Assembly (NCBI GenBank): GCA_019635755.1
Contig: JAHBYW010000002.1
Coordinates: 434,001-498,000 of the forward strand
Reading direction: 5' to 3'
Length of the DNA: 64,000 bases
Source: Rhizobiaceae bacterium
GTDB lineage: Bacteria > Pseudomonadota > Alphaproteobacteria > Rhizobiales > Rhizobiaceae
In this document: in pieces, positions 1 through 9,993 of the stretch
Position numbering within the stretch: the first letter of the stretch is position 1
How the letters are laid out: the number at the start of each line of letters is the position of its first letter
Program-made: the position numbers and the translations under genes
The notes under the pieces: model-generated
Seen by the model: only the letters and a program-made list of their open reading frames with translations
Databases searched by the model: none
What the model was told of the DNA's origin: nothing

Positions 1-191
1 TGCGGCGCAAGACGGCGGGCGGCCAGACAAAGCGCCTGCTGAACGGTCCGGCGGAACTGGCGGACGTGCTGGACGCCGCTTTCGGCATCCGTGGCGTCGA
101 TGTCGAGAGGCTCTGGCCAAAGGTCGTGGCGCGGCACGACGCGCTGTTCGGCGACCGGCCGATCGAGCAGATCGACGTCATCGGCATGTAG
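1..191 (+). CDS. C-terminal fragment, possibly arylamine N-acetyltransferase
   Basis: This is the 3' end of a gene cut by the window edge. It reads through 62 codons to TAG at 189-191, in the frame that begins at base 3. The fragment contains a segment reading AELADVLDAAFGI followed by an LW pair, which resembles the C-terminal helix region of bacterial arylamine N-acetyltransferases. The Cys-His-Asp catalytic part would lie outside the window, so the family call is only a guess; the coding frame itself is convincing. It converges on the AraC regulator, with five bases between their stop codons. Confidence 0.4.
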   Translation, partial: RRKTAGGQTKRLLNGPAELADVLDAAFGIRGVDVERLWPKVVARHDALFGDRPIEQIDVIGM

Positions 192-196
192 GCCGT

Positions 197-1102
<906 letters not shown>

Positions 1103-1292
1103 AGCCGCTTTCCTTATAATCTGCGGATGAGGCCTATATGTCATCTTTCGCGGGCATTGCACGAAAAATATCGATCCCTGGAGGATCAGGCAATCATCGT
1201 GGACGATCGCTATATCGGTTCCGCTGCTGCCGCGGCTATATCACCGCCATCCAAACAGGGACGCAGAGTCCCCCGAACCAGAGGAGAGCGCG

Positions 1293-1421
1293 ATGAAGAA
1301 GACAATAAGCCGTTGGATCGCCGCCCTGCGTCCGGGACACGTGTCCGAAGGCGATGGCCAGGCGGCGAACTGGTTCGCCTGGCTGGCGGCGGGGCGGCAG
1401 GGGAGGTCGATGAATGGTTAG
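1293..1421 (+). CDS. Small hypothetical protein (42 aa)
   Basis: A short frame starting MKKTISRWIAALRPG, preceded by a good ribosome binding site (GAGGAGAG, six bases before ATG). Its TAG overlaps the ATG of the next small frame at 1414, so the two may be translationally coupled. No family is recognised. The ribosome binding site and the tight overlap are the main support. It lies in the 485-base gap between the AraC regulator and soxG. Confidence 0.4.
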   Translation: MKKTISRWIAALRPGHVSEGDGQAANWFAWLAAGRQGRSMNG

Positions 1422-1587
1422 ACTTCCCAGCGGGCTGGTGCCCACCGTCGCCTTTGCCGCCGCGTTCATCCTGGTCGCGGCGCTGGCCGCCGGACCGCAC
1501 GAAGGATCAGGCCGGCCGCAACAGATCCAGATTCACCTCAGCGACGCCGGCGCCCCTGTCGCCGGCCCTGCACGGGCGGCGCGCTAA
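1414..1587 (+). CDS. Small membrane or exported protein (57 aa)
   Basis: This frame starts within the last codons of the 42-residue frame and ends where soxG ends on the other strand (stop codons adjacent at 1587/1588). Residues 8-27 are strongly hydrophobic (LVPTVAFAAAFILVAALAAG), so the product is either membrane anchored or exported with cleavage after AAG or a similar site. The rest is polar and unrecognised. Both small genes would be transcribed towards the sox operon, converging with it. Confidence 0.4.
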   Translation: MVRLPSGLVPTVAFAAAFILVAALAAGPHEGSGRPQQIQIHLSDAGAPVAGPARAAR

Positions 1588-2175
1588 CTATCTGACTTCG
1601 TAGCCGACTTCCTCGCTCGCATGGCAGAGCGAGGTCCAGAAGGCCCGCGCGAAGGAGCGAAACACGTAGAGGTCGAACTGGTCCGCGCCTGTTCTCTGGA
1701 TCTGCGCGAACACGTCGTGATGCGCGGTCGAGACACCGAGGCCGACGGGGAAGGCTGCAAGCGAAAAGTCCAGCGCGAAGAACTTCGCCAGCACCCATTC
1801 GGCGCGTTGGCCCGACAGGCGGATGGCCGTGCGCCCGTGCGACAGGTCGGTCACGGCGCCGTGGTCCGTGGTGATCGCCGCGCGGTAGGTGGCGCCGAGC
1901 CCCTCCGCCTGGTCGACGACCAGGAACTTGCCGGGTGCAAAGCCGAAAGCGGCCCTGGACGCTTCGGCCACGCCCGCGCCGGCGCCATCCGCCAGCGCAA
2001 GGCCGGAGACGTCGCGGATCGTATCGATGATGGTCTTTTCCTCGCCGCGCCATGCGGCAAGCTGGACGATCGAGCCGGGCCGAGTTTCCACCAGCGTCAC
2101 GCCCGCGCCGCCAAGCATCCGCCCGTGCGCGCCGGGCTTCCACGCATCGCCGAGAGGGGAAAGCTGCTCAACCAT
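1588..2175 (-). CDS. soxG: Sarcosine oxidase, gamma subunit
   Basis: A 195-residue small subunit of heterotetrameric sarcosine oxidase. This subunit belongs to the GcvT-related SoxG family and helps assemble the alpha2-like core that oxidises sarcosine to glycine, hydrogen peroxide and 5,10-methylene-THF in the cytoplasm. The family is recognisable from LVVDQAEGL, the DLSHGRTAIRLSG stretch and the C-terminal FAR(A)FWTSLCHASEEVGYEV. The start overlaps the last bases of soxA by eight, giving translational coupling. It is the last gene of a soxB-soxD-soxA-soxG operon, the usual order in rhizobia. Confidence 0.93.
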   Translation of the reverse strand: MVEQLSPLGDAWKPGAHGRMLGGAGVTLVETRPGSIVQLAAWRGEEKTIIDTIRDVSGLALADGAGAGVAEASRAAFGFAPGKFLVVDQAEGLGATYRAAITTDHGAVTDLSHGRTAIRLSGQRAEWVLAKFFALDFSLAAFPVGLGVSTAHHDVFAQIQRTGADQFDLYVFRSFARAFWTSLCHASEEVGYEVR

Positions 2176-5158
2176 GCATGCGCTTCCCTTCAGGATCGAA
2201 CATGTGGTGGCTGACGATCTCGACCGGGCCGAACCGGTTGCGCAACGGATCGGACGTGTAGGCGCGCGCGCCGTGCCGCTTCTTGCCGCCCTTCACCAGT
2301 GCCAGCCCGATGTATTTTCCCAGCGCCGGCGAATAGCAGACGGCCGTGATGTGGCCGATCGAGTCGCGGGGATTGTCACGGTCAAGCTCTTCCACGATGT
2401 GCGCCCCGCCGTTCAGGGGACGATTGTCAAGCGAGATGACACCGACCAGCTTGATGCGATCCTCGTCGGCGAGGCCCTCGCGGTCCATCATCATCGATCC
2501 GACGAACGGCTTCTTCTTGGACAGCATCCAGTCGAGGTGCAGGTCGCGCGCCGTCGTACGGCCGTCGATCTCAGCCCCGGTGACGTGACCCTTCTCGATG
2601 CGCAGCGTGCCGAGCGCCTCGAGGCCATACGGCACCAGTCCGAGCGGCTTGCCGGCCGCCAGCAGCGCGTCCCAGACAGGCTGGCCGTGGCCGGCGCCTG
2701 AATAGACCTCGTAGGCCATTTCGCCCGAAAAGGAGAGCCGGCAGATCATCACCGGCACGCCGGCGATCTCGCCGTGCACGATGCCCATGAAGGGCAGGGC
2801 CGCGTTGTCGACGGCAGTACCGGTCACGCAGGCCGCGAGGATGTCACGCGCCTTGGGTCCGCCGATCGCCGCGCCCGCCCACTCATCGGTGACCGACGTC
2901 ACGTGGACCTTCAGGTCCGGCCAGACGACATCGAGGAAATATTCCAGGTACTGCATGACCTTGCCGGCATTGGCCGTCGTCGTGGTCATCAGGAAGTCGG
3001 TTTCGGACAGGCGCCAGGTGGTGCCGTCGTCGAAGGCCAGCCCGTCCTCGCGCAGCATGAGACCGTAGCGCGCCTTGTTGACCGGCAGGGTGGAGAAGAC
3101 ATTCGTGTAGACGCGGTCGAGGAACGCCGCCGCATCCGGTCCCTGCACCATGATCTTTCCGAGCGTCGAGACGTCGACGAGGCCGGCTGCCTCGCGCACG
3201 GCCTTCGCCTCGCGGACATAGGCCTGTTCGACGGTCTCGCCCGGCTGACCGTAGATCTGCGGCCTGAGCCACAGGCCGGCGGCATACATCACCGCGCCTT
3301 GCTCGACATGCCAGTCGTGCATCGGGGTCAGCCGCTCGGGCTTCAGTTCGCCGAACCGCTCGGCGGCAAGTGCGCCGATCGACACCGGCGCGAAGGGCGG
3401 GCGGAAGCGGGTCGTGCCGACCTCGGGGATCGGTGCGCCCTGCGCCTCGGCCATGATCGCAAGACCGGGCACGTTCGACGTGCGGCCCTGGTCGGTGCCC
3501 ATGCCGAGCGTCGTATACCGCTTCAGGTGCTCGACCGAGACGAAGCCCTCGCGGTGCGCCAGCCGCACGTCTTCGGCGGTCACGTCGAGCTGCAGGTCCA
3601 CGAACGCCTTGCCGTCGGCCCTGATTTCGAAAACCGGCGCGGGACGAAGATCGATGTCGTCCTCGGCCGTGTCGTCTACGGCCGTCGCGACCTCGCCGCC
3701 AGTGGCGGCGATGCCTGCGGCCTGGCCTTCGGCGACCGCACCGCCGGTGGTGAACGTACCGGTGAAGGCGCCGGCGCCGATCCAGCTGCCCGGACTTTCC
3801 GGCGGAAGGAACGCCTGCAGTTCATCGTCCCAGATGGCCTTGGCGCCGGCCTGGCTGGCGAGGTGGATCGCTGGCGACCAGCCGCCCGAAACCAGCAGGG
3901 ATTCGACGTCCAGCGTACGGACCTCGCCGGACACCGCGCCCGTGGCCGCATCGTAGGACTGGATGCGGATGCTTGAGAGCGCCTTGCCGCCGGCGGTGCC
4001 GACCACGGCGCGGCCCAGCATCGGTTCGACGCCTGCTCGGCCCGCCAGCGCGCGCGCGCCGGCCGAAATGTCGGAACGGACGTCGATGATCGCCGCGATG
4101 TCGGCGCCCGCCTCCTTCAGCGCCGCCGCGGCGCGGTACGCGCCGTCATTGTTCGCGAAGACCGCGACGCGGCCGGACGGCAGGACGCCGAATTCGCCGG
4201 CGTAGCGCGCAGCCGCGCCGGCCAGCATGACGCCCGGACGGTCGTTGCCCGGAAAAACGAGCGGCCGCTCGAAGGCGCCTGTTGCCAGAACCACCGTGCC
4301 GGCGCGGATGACCCAGTGGCGGTGGCGGGGCTCGCCCTTGCCCGCGACTGCCTTGTGATCGGTGACACGTTCGAGCGCGGCGACCGTGTTGCCGTCATAA
4401 TAGCCCCAGACGGTGGTGCGCGGCAGGAGCGTGACATTCTGGCGACCGGTCAGGTCCTTGAGTGCCGAGGCCGCCCAGTCCGCCGCGGACATGCCTTCGA
4501 TCGTGTCGTCCGTCCATTTGGCGCTGCCGCCCATGCGCTGGTCGAGGTCGGCGACGATCACACGCGCGCCTCGGTCCGCGGCCGCCTTCGCCGCTGCCAG
4601 CCCGGCCGGGCCGGAGCCGACGACCAGCACGTCGCAGAAAGCATTCATGCGCTCGTAGCGCCACGGGTCGGGCGCGAAGTCAGGCTTGCCCAGTCCGGCG
4701 GCGCGGCGGATGAAATGCTCGCACAACATCCAGAACCGCGTGCCCTTCAGCGGGCCGATCACCGGACCCATGAAGGTCTTGTAGTAGAAGCCGGCCGAGA
4801 TGAGCTTGCCGCCAAGCTGGTTCACCGCGCCGAGGTCGAAGGCGAGCGAAGGGAAGCGGTTCTGGCTGACGGCGGAGAGACCGTCGTGGATCTCCAGCAT
4901 GGTCGCGGGGATGTTCGGTTCCCGCACGCCGCCCTTCAGCACGGTCACAAGCGCGTTGGGCTCGTCGACGCCGGCGGTCAGCACGCCGCGCGGCCGATGG
5001 TATTTGAACGAGCGGCCGAACAGCGAGACGCCGTTCGCGAGCAGCGCCGAGGCGAGCGTGTCGCCGGCGAAGCCCGTGTAGAGCGCGCCGTCGAAGGTGA
5101 AGCGGACGGTCCGGGAGCGGTCGATCAGCCCGCCGGTCTCGCTGCGACGGCCGCTCAT
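2168..5158 (-). CDS. soxA: Sarcosine oxidase, alpha subunit
   Basis: The 996-residue large subunit. Residues 15-100 resemble the ferredoxin-like Fer2_4 domain, including the FKYHRPRG segment. A dinucleotide-binding motif GSGPAG occurs at 181-186 (NAD site in characterised enzymes), followed by a pyridine nucleotide-disulphide oxidoreductase fold. The C-terminal part from about 600 is a GcvT/aminomethyltransferase module that binds THF and captures formaldehyde as methylene-THF. An open frame extends about 106 codons further upstream, but the ATG at 5158 is correct: it overlaps the soxD stop as ATGA and fits the family length of about 1000 residues. Confidence 0.96.
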   Translation of the reverse strand: MSGRRSETGGLIDRSRTVRFTFDGALYTGFAGDTLASALLANGVSLFGRSFKYHRPRGVLTAGVDEPNALVTVLKGGVREPNIPATMLEIHDGLSAVSQNRFPSLAFDLGAVNQLGGKLISAGFYYKTFMGPVIGPLKGTRFWMLCEHFIRRAAGLGKPDFAPDPWRYERMNAFCDVLVVGSGPAGLAAAKAAADRGARVIVADLDQRMGGSAKWTDDTIEGMSAADWAASALKDLTGRQNVTLLPRTTVWGYYDGNTVAALERVTDHKAVAGKGEPRHRHWVIRAGTVVLATGAFERPLVFPGNDRPGVMLAGAAARYAGEFGVLPSGRVAVFANNDGAYRAAAALKEAGADIAAIIDVRSDISAGARALAGRAGVEPMLGRAVVGTAGGKALSSIRIQSYDAATGAVSGEVRTLDVESLLVSGGWSPAIHLASQAGAKAIWDDELQAFLPPESPGSWIGAGAFTGTFTTGGAVAEGQAAGIAATGGEVATAVDDTAEDDIDLRPAPVFEIRADGKAFVDLQLDVTAEDVRLAHREGFVSVEHLKRYTTLGMGTDQGRTSNVPGLAIMAEAQGAPIPEVGTTRFRPPFAPVSIGALAAERFGELKPERLTPMHDWHVEQGAVMYAAGLWLRPQIYGQPGETVEQAYVREAKAVREAAGLVDVSTLGKIMVQGPDAAAFLDRVYTNVFSTLPVNKARYGLMLREDGLAFDDGTTWRLSETDFLMTTTTANAGKVMQYLEYFLDVVWPDLKVHVTSVTDEWAGAAIGGPKARDILAACVTGTAVDNAALPFMGIVHGEIAGVPVMICRLSFSGEMAYEVYSGAGHGQPVWDALLAAGKPLGLVPYGLEALGTLRIEKGHVTGAEIDGRTTARDLHLDWMLSKKKPFVGSMMMDREGLADEDRIKLVGVISLDNRPLNGGAHIVEELDRDNPRDSIGHITAVCYSPALGKYIGLALVKGGKKRHGARAYTSDPLRNRFGPVEIVSHHMFDPEGKRMHG

Positions 5159-5496
5159 GGCTGTGCCTCCGCCGAGCCGGACACTGGCCCGGTGCTGTCT
5201 CCCGCCTCCGCCCGGCGATGGCCGCCGGACCTGCGGTGACCTGCGTCCCGCGTCAATGCGACGGAACGGATCTCGTGGGTCAGGGTGCTGCGCACGACGG
5301 TCAGGTGTACACGGCAGCCGCCCGCATGCTGCCAGATCTCGCGATGGTCGCCGGCCGTGTTGATGCGATCGTAGACATAGTCGTTCCATGTGGCCTGGTC
5401 GGTGGAGGCCGGATCGGGGCGCGTTCGGTTGCCGTCGCCCTGGTAGCTGAATTCGACAAGGTCGCGCGGACCGCAATAGGGGCAGGTGATAATCAT
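5155..5496 (-). CDS. soxD: Sarcosine oxidase, delta subunit
   Basis: A 113-residue zinc-binding subunit. The N-terminal CPYCGPRDLVEF is the SoxD hallmark, and WNDYVYDRINTAGDHREIWQH followed by a GC.....RST..HE(I) region matches the family. The start at 5496 gives the standard N-terminus MIITCPYCG and lies two bases after the soxB stop. The last codons overlap soxA by four bases. It is required for assembly of the alpha-beta-gamma-delta enzyme. Confidence 0.95.
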   Translation of the reverse strand: MIITCPYCGPRDLVEFSYQGDGNRTRPDPASTDQATWNDYVYDRINTAGDHREIWQHAGGCRVHLTVVRSTLTHEIRSVALTRDAGHRRSGGHRRAEAGDSTGPVSGSAEAQP

Positions 5497-5498
5497 GA

Positions 5499-6758
5499 CT
5501 AATGCAGCTTGGGCGTCGAGCCCTGGCCCTTCTCGTCGATCAGGACGCCGCGGTTGAAGCGGTCGAGCGTGTAGGCGGCGTTGATCGCGTGCGGCTCGTC
5601 CCGGGCGATCGTCCAGGCGAAGGCCCAGCCCGACGCCGGCGTGGCCTTGAAGCCGCCGTAGCACCAGCCGCTGTTGAGATACATGCCCGGAAGCGGACCC
5701 TTGGTGATGATCGGCGAGCCGTCCATCGACATGTCCATCACGCCACCCCAGGAGCGCAACAGGCGCAGCCGCCCGATCGCAGGGAACATGGCGCAGATCT
5801 CGCTCATCACCTCCTCGACCAGGGGCAGGTTCCCGCGCTGGGCGTAGGTGTTGTATTCGTCGAGACCGCCGCCGAAGACCAGCCCACCCTTGTCCGACTG
5901 CGACATATAGAGGTGGCCGGCGCCGAAGGTGACCACCGAATCCACGAACGGCTTGATCGATTCCGACACGAAGGCCTGCAGCACATGGCTTTCGATCGGG
6001 AGCTTGTCGATGCCGGCGAGCTTCATGACGCGACCCGTCGAGCCGGCAACCGCGACGCCCACCTTCCTGGCGCGAATCTCACCCCTGTTGGTGACGACGC
6101 CGACGATCCTGTCGCCTTCGCGCAGGAAACCCGTGACCTCGCAATGCTCGATCAGGTCGACACCGCGTCGGTCGGCGCCGCGCGCATAGCCCCAGGCGAC
6201 GGCGTCATGCCGCGCCGTCCCGGCACGCGGCTGCAGCAGCCCGCCGACGACCGGGAAGCGCGCCTTGGCCGACACGTCCAGCCCGGGCACGCGCCGGCCG
6301 ATTTCCGCCGCGCTCAGCCATTCCGCGTCGCCGCCCTGATGGCGCATCGCGTTGCCGCGGCGGATGTAGTCGTCGGCCTGTGCCGGCGTATGCGCCAGGT
6401 TGAGCACGCCCCGCTGGGAGAACATCACGTTGTAGTTCAGGTCGTGAGAGAGGTTCTCCCACAGCTTCATCGAGTGCTCGTAGAAGCGGATCGAGTCCGG
6501 CAGCAGGTAGTTGGAGCGGACGATCGTGGTGTTGCGTCCGACATTGCCCGAGCCGAGATAGCCCTTCTCCAGCACGGCGACATTGGTGATACCGTGCTCC
6601 TTGGCGAGGTAGTAGGCCGTCGACAGGCCGTGCCCGCCGCCGCCGACGATGATGACGTCGTAGGAGGGCTTCGGCGCGGCCTTGCGCCACGCCGGCTTCC
6701 AGTCCGTATTGCCGGAGAGCGCGTTCTTCAGGAGGGCGAACGCGGAATATTCCGCCAT
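5499..6758 (-). CDS. soxB: Sarcosine oxidase, beta subunit
   Basis: The 419-residue flavoprotein subunit of the DAO family, which carries the sarcosine-oxidising site. The FAD-binding GGGGHGLSTAYYLA motif begins near residue 39. The segment GTARHDAVAWG (about 180-190) holds the histidine that binds FMN covalently in characterised heterotetrameric enzymes. The start MAEYSAFALLKNAL is the usual one for rhizobial SoxB; the longer open frame upstream is not needed. It is the first gene of soxBDAG and is transcribed divergently from the MscS-family gene across 190 bases that must hold both promoters. In context it completes the chain betaine, dimethylglycine, sarcosine, glycine. Confidence 0.96.
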   Translation of the reverse strand: MAEYSAFALLKNALSGNTDWKPAWRKAAPKPSYDVIIVGGGGHGLSTAYYLAKEHGITNVAVLEKGYLGSGNVGRNTTIVRSNYLLPDSIRFYEHSMKLWENLSHDLNYNVMFSQRGVLNLAHTPAQADDYIRRGNAMRHQGGDAEWLSAAEIGRRVPGLDVSAKARFPVVGGLLQPRAGTARHDAVAWGYARGADRRGVDLIEHCEVTGFLREGDRIVGVVTNRGEIRARKVGVAVAGSTGRVMKLAGIDKLPIESHVLQAFVSESIKPFVDSVVTFGAGHLYMSQSDKGGLVFGGGLDEYNTYAQRGNLPLVEEVMSEICAMFPAIGRLRLLRSWGGVMDMSMDGSPIITKGPLPGMYLNSGWCYGGFKATPASGWAFAWTIARDEPHAINAAYTLDRFNRGVLIDEKGQGSTPKLH

Positions 6759-6948
6759 GTCTTCAAGTCCCCGAGGCTGCGCGACACTATAGCCCGACCC
6801 GTGGCCGGAACGCCAATTTTGCGCCATCGCCTTTCGACCTGCCGACAGCGCCTGCTTGCTCCTCCGCCGGGCGCTCTCTAAACACTCTTCGCATCTGCCG
6901 GAGGCGTTGCCAGCGATTCGACCCTTGAGACAGTCTTCGTCCGCCGCG

Positions 6949-9393
6949 ATGCGACTCGTCCTCGCCCTCCTGCTGGTGATCTCGGCCGCGGGGGCCGCTG
7001 TCGCGCAGGCGGACGCTCCGCCGGCGACGGACCTGATCGCCGACCAGCAGCGGATCATCCTCGGCTACCAGCAGCAGACCGACGAACTCGAGAAGCGCAT
7101 CGCCCGCAGCCTCGACGACGACACGAAGCTGGTCGAGATCCGCGTCGACCTGGAGGCGATCGTCGGCTCGGTCCTCAAGAGCGGGCAGGCGTTCCGGCCA
7201 CGCCTCTCGGAGATCAATGCGCGGCTGGAGCAGCTCGGTTCGCCCCCGGCCGACGGCACCGAACCCGCCATCGTCACCGCGGAGCGGCAGAGCCTCATCG
7301 CCGAGAAGGCCCAGATCAATGCGCTGCTCGGCATCGCCGAAGGCCTGGCTATCCGCATCAACGGCCTGCTGTCCCGCATCGCCGACATCCGGCGCGACCT
7401 GTTCGCCAGCCTGCTGACCAAACGATACGACATCAACGTCAAGCTGTTTACCGATTTCGCGCGCGAATTCAGCGTCGAGACAGCGAAATTCTGGCGCAGC
7501 GTCGCGGCCTGGCTGTCTTTCGTCGTGCAGTACAAGCTGCCGTCAGTGCTGGCGGCCACCTTCTTCGCCGTCGCCGCTGCGGCCCTGCTGCTCATAGGCG
7601 GGCGACGACTGTTCGGCCGGCTCATCGAACCCGACCCGTCCGTCCGCGCCCCATCCTATCTCAGCCGCCTGTCGGTCGCGTTCTGGTCGACGCTGCTGCC
7701 CTCCGCGGCGCTCGCCGTCTTCTTCGTGGCCGCCTACTTCTTCTACGCCTACTACGAGGTCCTGCGCGGCGATATCGGTGCCTATCTGGCCTCGCTCTTC
7801 TACGTCGCCGGCGTCGTTTATTTCGTCTACCGGCTGGCGCGAGCGGTGCTGTCGCCGTCACGGCCGAACTGGCGGCTGATCTCGGTGGAGACGCGGCCGG
7901 CCAGATGGCTCCTCTTTCTGGTCGTCGCCACCGCTTTCCTGACCGGCCTCGACGATTTCCTGAGCGACGTCTACGGCGTCATGGGCTCGCCGCTCTCGCT
8001 GACGGTCGGCGAGAGCCTGATCTCGACGCTGCTGATCGGGATCCTGGTCATCCTGATCGCCCGCGTTCGCCCCTTCGTCGACCCGGCCGGCAACCCGCTG
8101 CCCTGGCATCCGGTGCTCCGCTACGGGCTGACGCTGCTCGGCGCAGCGACAATGATCGCGGCCGGCCTGGGCTATATCGGCCTGGCGCGCTTCGTGTCGC
8201 AGCAGATCGTCGTCACCGGCGCGATCCTGGCGACGATGTATATCGGCTTCCTGTCGGCGCGGGCGGTGTCGGTCGAAGGCGCCTTCGCGGGGACGTCGCT
8301 CGGCGCGCGCCTCGATCGCTGGCTCAATCTCGACGACACGTCCCTCGATCAGTTGAGCCTCGGGCTCTCGATGGCCATCAACGTGCTGGTCCTGGCGATC
8401 GGCGTGCCGCTGATCCTGCTCCAATGGGGCTTCCAGAGGGCCGACATCACCGCCTGGGCCTATGACCTCGCCAGCGAGATCAGCATCGGTTCCGTCTCGT
8501 TCTCGCTGATCGGGGTGCTGACGGGCGTGCTCGTCTTCGTCATCGGCTACTTCCTGACGCGCTGGTTCCAGGGATGGCTGGACGGATCGGTCATGGCGCG
8601 GGGTCGCGTCGACACCGGCGTGCGCAACTCCATCCGCACGGTGGTCGGCTATGCCGGGCTGGCGGTCGCCGCACTGATCGGCGTATCGGCGGCGGGCGTC
8701 GACCTGTCCAACCTCGCGCTGATCGCTGGCGGCCTGTCGCTCGGCATCGGCTTCGGCCTGCAGAACGTCGTGCAGAACTTCGTGTCCGGCCTGATCCTGC
8801 TGGCCGAGCGTCCGTTCAAGGCGGGGGACTGGATCGTCGCCGGCTCGGTGTCGGGGACCGTGCGCAAGATTTCCGTGCGCGCCACCGAGATCGAGACGTT
8901 CCAGCGCCAGACGGTCATCCTGCCCAATTCGGAGCTTATAAATGCCGCGGTCGGCAACTGGACGCACCGCAACCGGCTTGGCCGTGTCGATATCCGCGTC
9001 AACGTCGCCTACGGCTCGGACGTGCGCCGCGCGCACGCCGTCCTGCTGGAGATCGCCAACAACCATCCGATGGTGCTGAAGAACCCCGAACCGTTCGTCC
9101 TGTTCTCCAATTTCGGAACGGCGGCGCTGGAGTTCGAGGTTCGCGTCTTCCTCGCCGACATCTTCAACGGCAACGTGGTCCAGAACGACTTCCGCTTCGC
9201 CATCATGGAGGCGTTCGCCCGGGAAGGCATCGACATTCCCTCGACCCCGCGCGCCGATGTGAAGCTGTTCCCCGAGAAGGAACAAGCGGACGAAGAAGGC
9301 GAGGCAGCCAAGGCGCCGGCGACGCTGACGCCCGAGCCGGGCGCAAAGCCCGATGCCACGAGGAAACGGCGCAAGAAGCCCGATCCGGACTAG
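6949..9393 (+). CDS. Mechanosensitive ion channel, DUF3772/MscS family
   Basis: An 814-residue inner-membrane protein. The start at 6949 gives a signal peptide MRLVLALLLVISAAGAAVAQA. A periplasmic coiled-coil DUF3772 region (about 25-180) follows, then roughly ten membrane segments between about 200 and 600. The conserved MscS pore and beta domain comes next: GLSLGIGFGLQNVVQNFVSG is the TM3 pore helix, and the cytoplasmic vestibule has ILPNSELINAAVGNWTH. The tail is charged and disordered (about 780-814). It opens under membrane tension to release solutes on hypo-osmotic shock. Its position beside betaine catabolism is suggestive, since betaine is an osmolyte, but that is only inference. Confidence 0.92.
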   Translation: MRLVLALLLVISAAGAAVAQADAPPATDLIADQQRIILGYQQQTDELEKRIARSLDDDTKLVEIRVDLEAIVGSVLKSGQAFRPRLSEINARLEQLGSPPADGTEPAIVTAERQSLIAEKAQINALLGIAEGLAIRINGLLSRIADIRRDLFASLLTKRYDINVKLFTDFAREFSVETAKFWRSVAAWLSFVVQYKLPSVLAATFFAVAAAALLLIGGRRLFGRLIEPDPSVRAPSYLSRLSVAFWSTLLPSAALAVFFVAAYFFYAYYEVLRGDIGAYLASLFYVAGVVYFVYRLARAVLSPSRPNWRLISVETRPARWLLFLVVATAFLTGLDDFLSDVYGVMGSPLSLTVGESLISTLLIGILVILIARVRPFVDPAGNPLPWHPVLRYGLTLLGAATMIAAGLGYIGLARFVSQQIVVTGAILATMYIGFLSARAVSVEGAFAGTSLGARLDRWLNLDDTSLDQLSLGLSMAINVLVLAIGVPLILLQWGFQRADITAWAYDLASEISIGSVSFSLIGVLTGVLVFVIGYFLTRWFQGWLDGSVMARGRVDTGVRNSIRTVVGYAGLAVAALIGVSAAGVDLSNLALIAGGLSLGIGFGLQNVVQNFVSGLILLAERPFKAGDWIVAGSVSGTVRKISVRATEIETFQRQTVILPNSELINAAVGNWTHRNRLGRVDIRVNVAYGSDVRRAHAVLLEIANNHPMVLKNPEPFVLFSNFGTAALEFEVRVFLADIFNGNVVQNDFRFAIMEAFAREGIDIPSTPRADVKLFPEKEQADEEGEAAKAPATLTPEPGAKPDATRKRRKKPDPD

Positions 9394-9520
9394 CAGAGCG
9401 CCTGCGTCTGGGCTGAACGCGGCATTCAGTTGCCGTTCAGCTTGCCTCTCCTATAAGCTCGTTGCCAAGAAGGGGGCAGCATGCCCTCCCAGGCGAAACA
9501 GAGGCGGTGGCAACACCGAC

Positions 9521-9793
9521 ATGCCCATGAACAAGTTCTGCCTCGCCTTCGTCGCGCTGCTCGCGACCAGCGGCACGGGGATGGCGGCGAGCGCCGTCAA
9601 CATGGACTCCGAGCCCCGTACGCTCGTCGTCACCGACGCGACCGGCACCCAGACCGAACTCGCCATCGGCGCCGGCGAAACGGTCGAATTCTGCGCGTCG
9701 GGCTGCTTCGTGACCATGCCCAACGGTGACCGCGAGGCGCTGAACGGCACCGAGATGATCGAGATCGTCGGCGGGGTCGGTAAGGTCAAGTAA
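9521..9793 (+). CDS. Small exported hypothetical protein (90 aa)
   Basis: The N-terminus MPMNKFCLAFVALLATSGTGMAASA is a signal peptide with a likely cleavage after AAS or MAA. The mature part has about 68 residues with two cysteines in EFCASGCFVTMPNGD, which could form a disulphide, and looks like a compact beta-rich periplasmic domain. The starts at 9521 and 9527 are both possible; GAGGCGG lies upstream of the first. No named family is recognised. A strong terminator follows directly. Confidence 0.7.
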   Translation: MPMNKFCLAFVALLATSGTGMAASAVNMDSEPRTLVVTDATGTQTELAIGAGETVEFCASGCFVTMPNGDREALNGTEMIEIVGGVGKVK

Positions 9794-9819
9794 GAGCCTT
9801 CGCGACCCTTCTCCAGCCA

Positions 9820-9844
9820 AGCCGGGCAATTTGCCCGGCTTTTT
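9820..9844 (+). terminator. Rho-independent terminator
   Basis: A perfect 10-base stem (AGCCGGGCAA paired with TTGCCCGGCT) with a one-base centre, followed by TTTT. It lies 27 bases after the stop of the small exported protein gene and ends that transcript. Confidence 0.88.
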
Positions 9845-9993
9845 AGTTATCACGGTAACCCATCGTTGAGCGTGACTCGGGAAACCGGCACCTCAGCGAC
9901 GCTCCAGGCCCCGCATTTAACCATCCGGCCGCACCCGGCAGCTATATCCGCGCGTAGACGCCTCGTGGGGAGGCAGAGCGGACGGGTGCGAGA

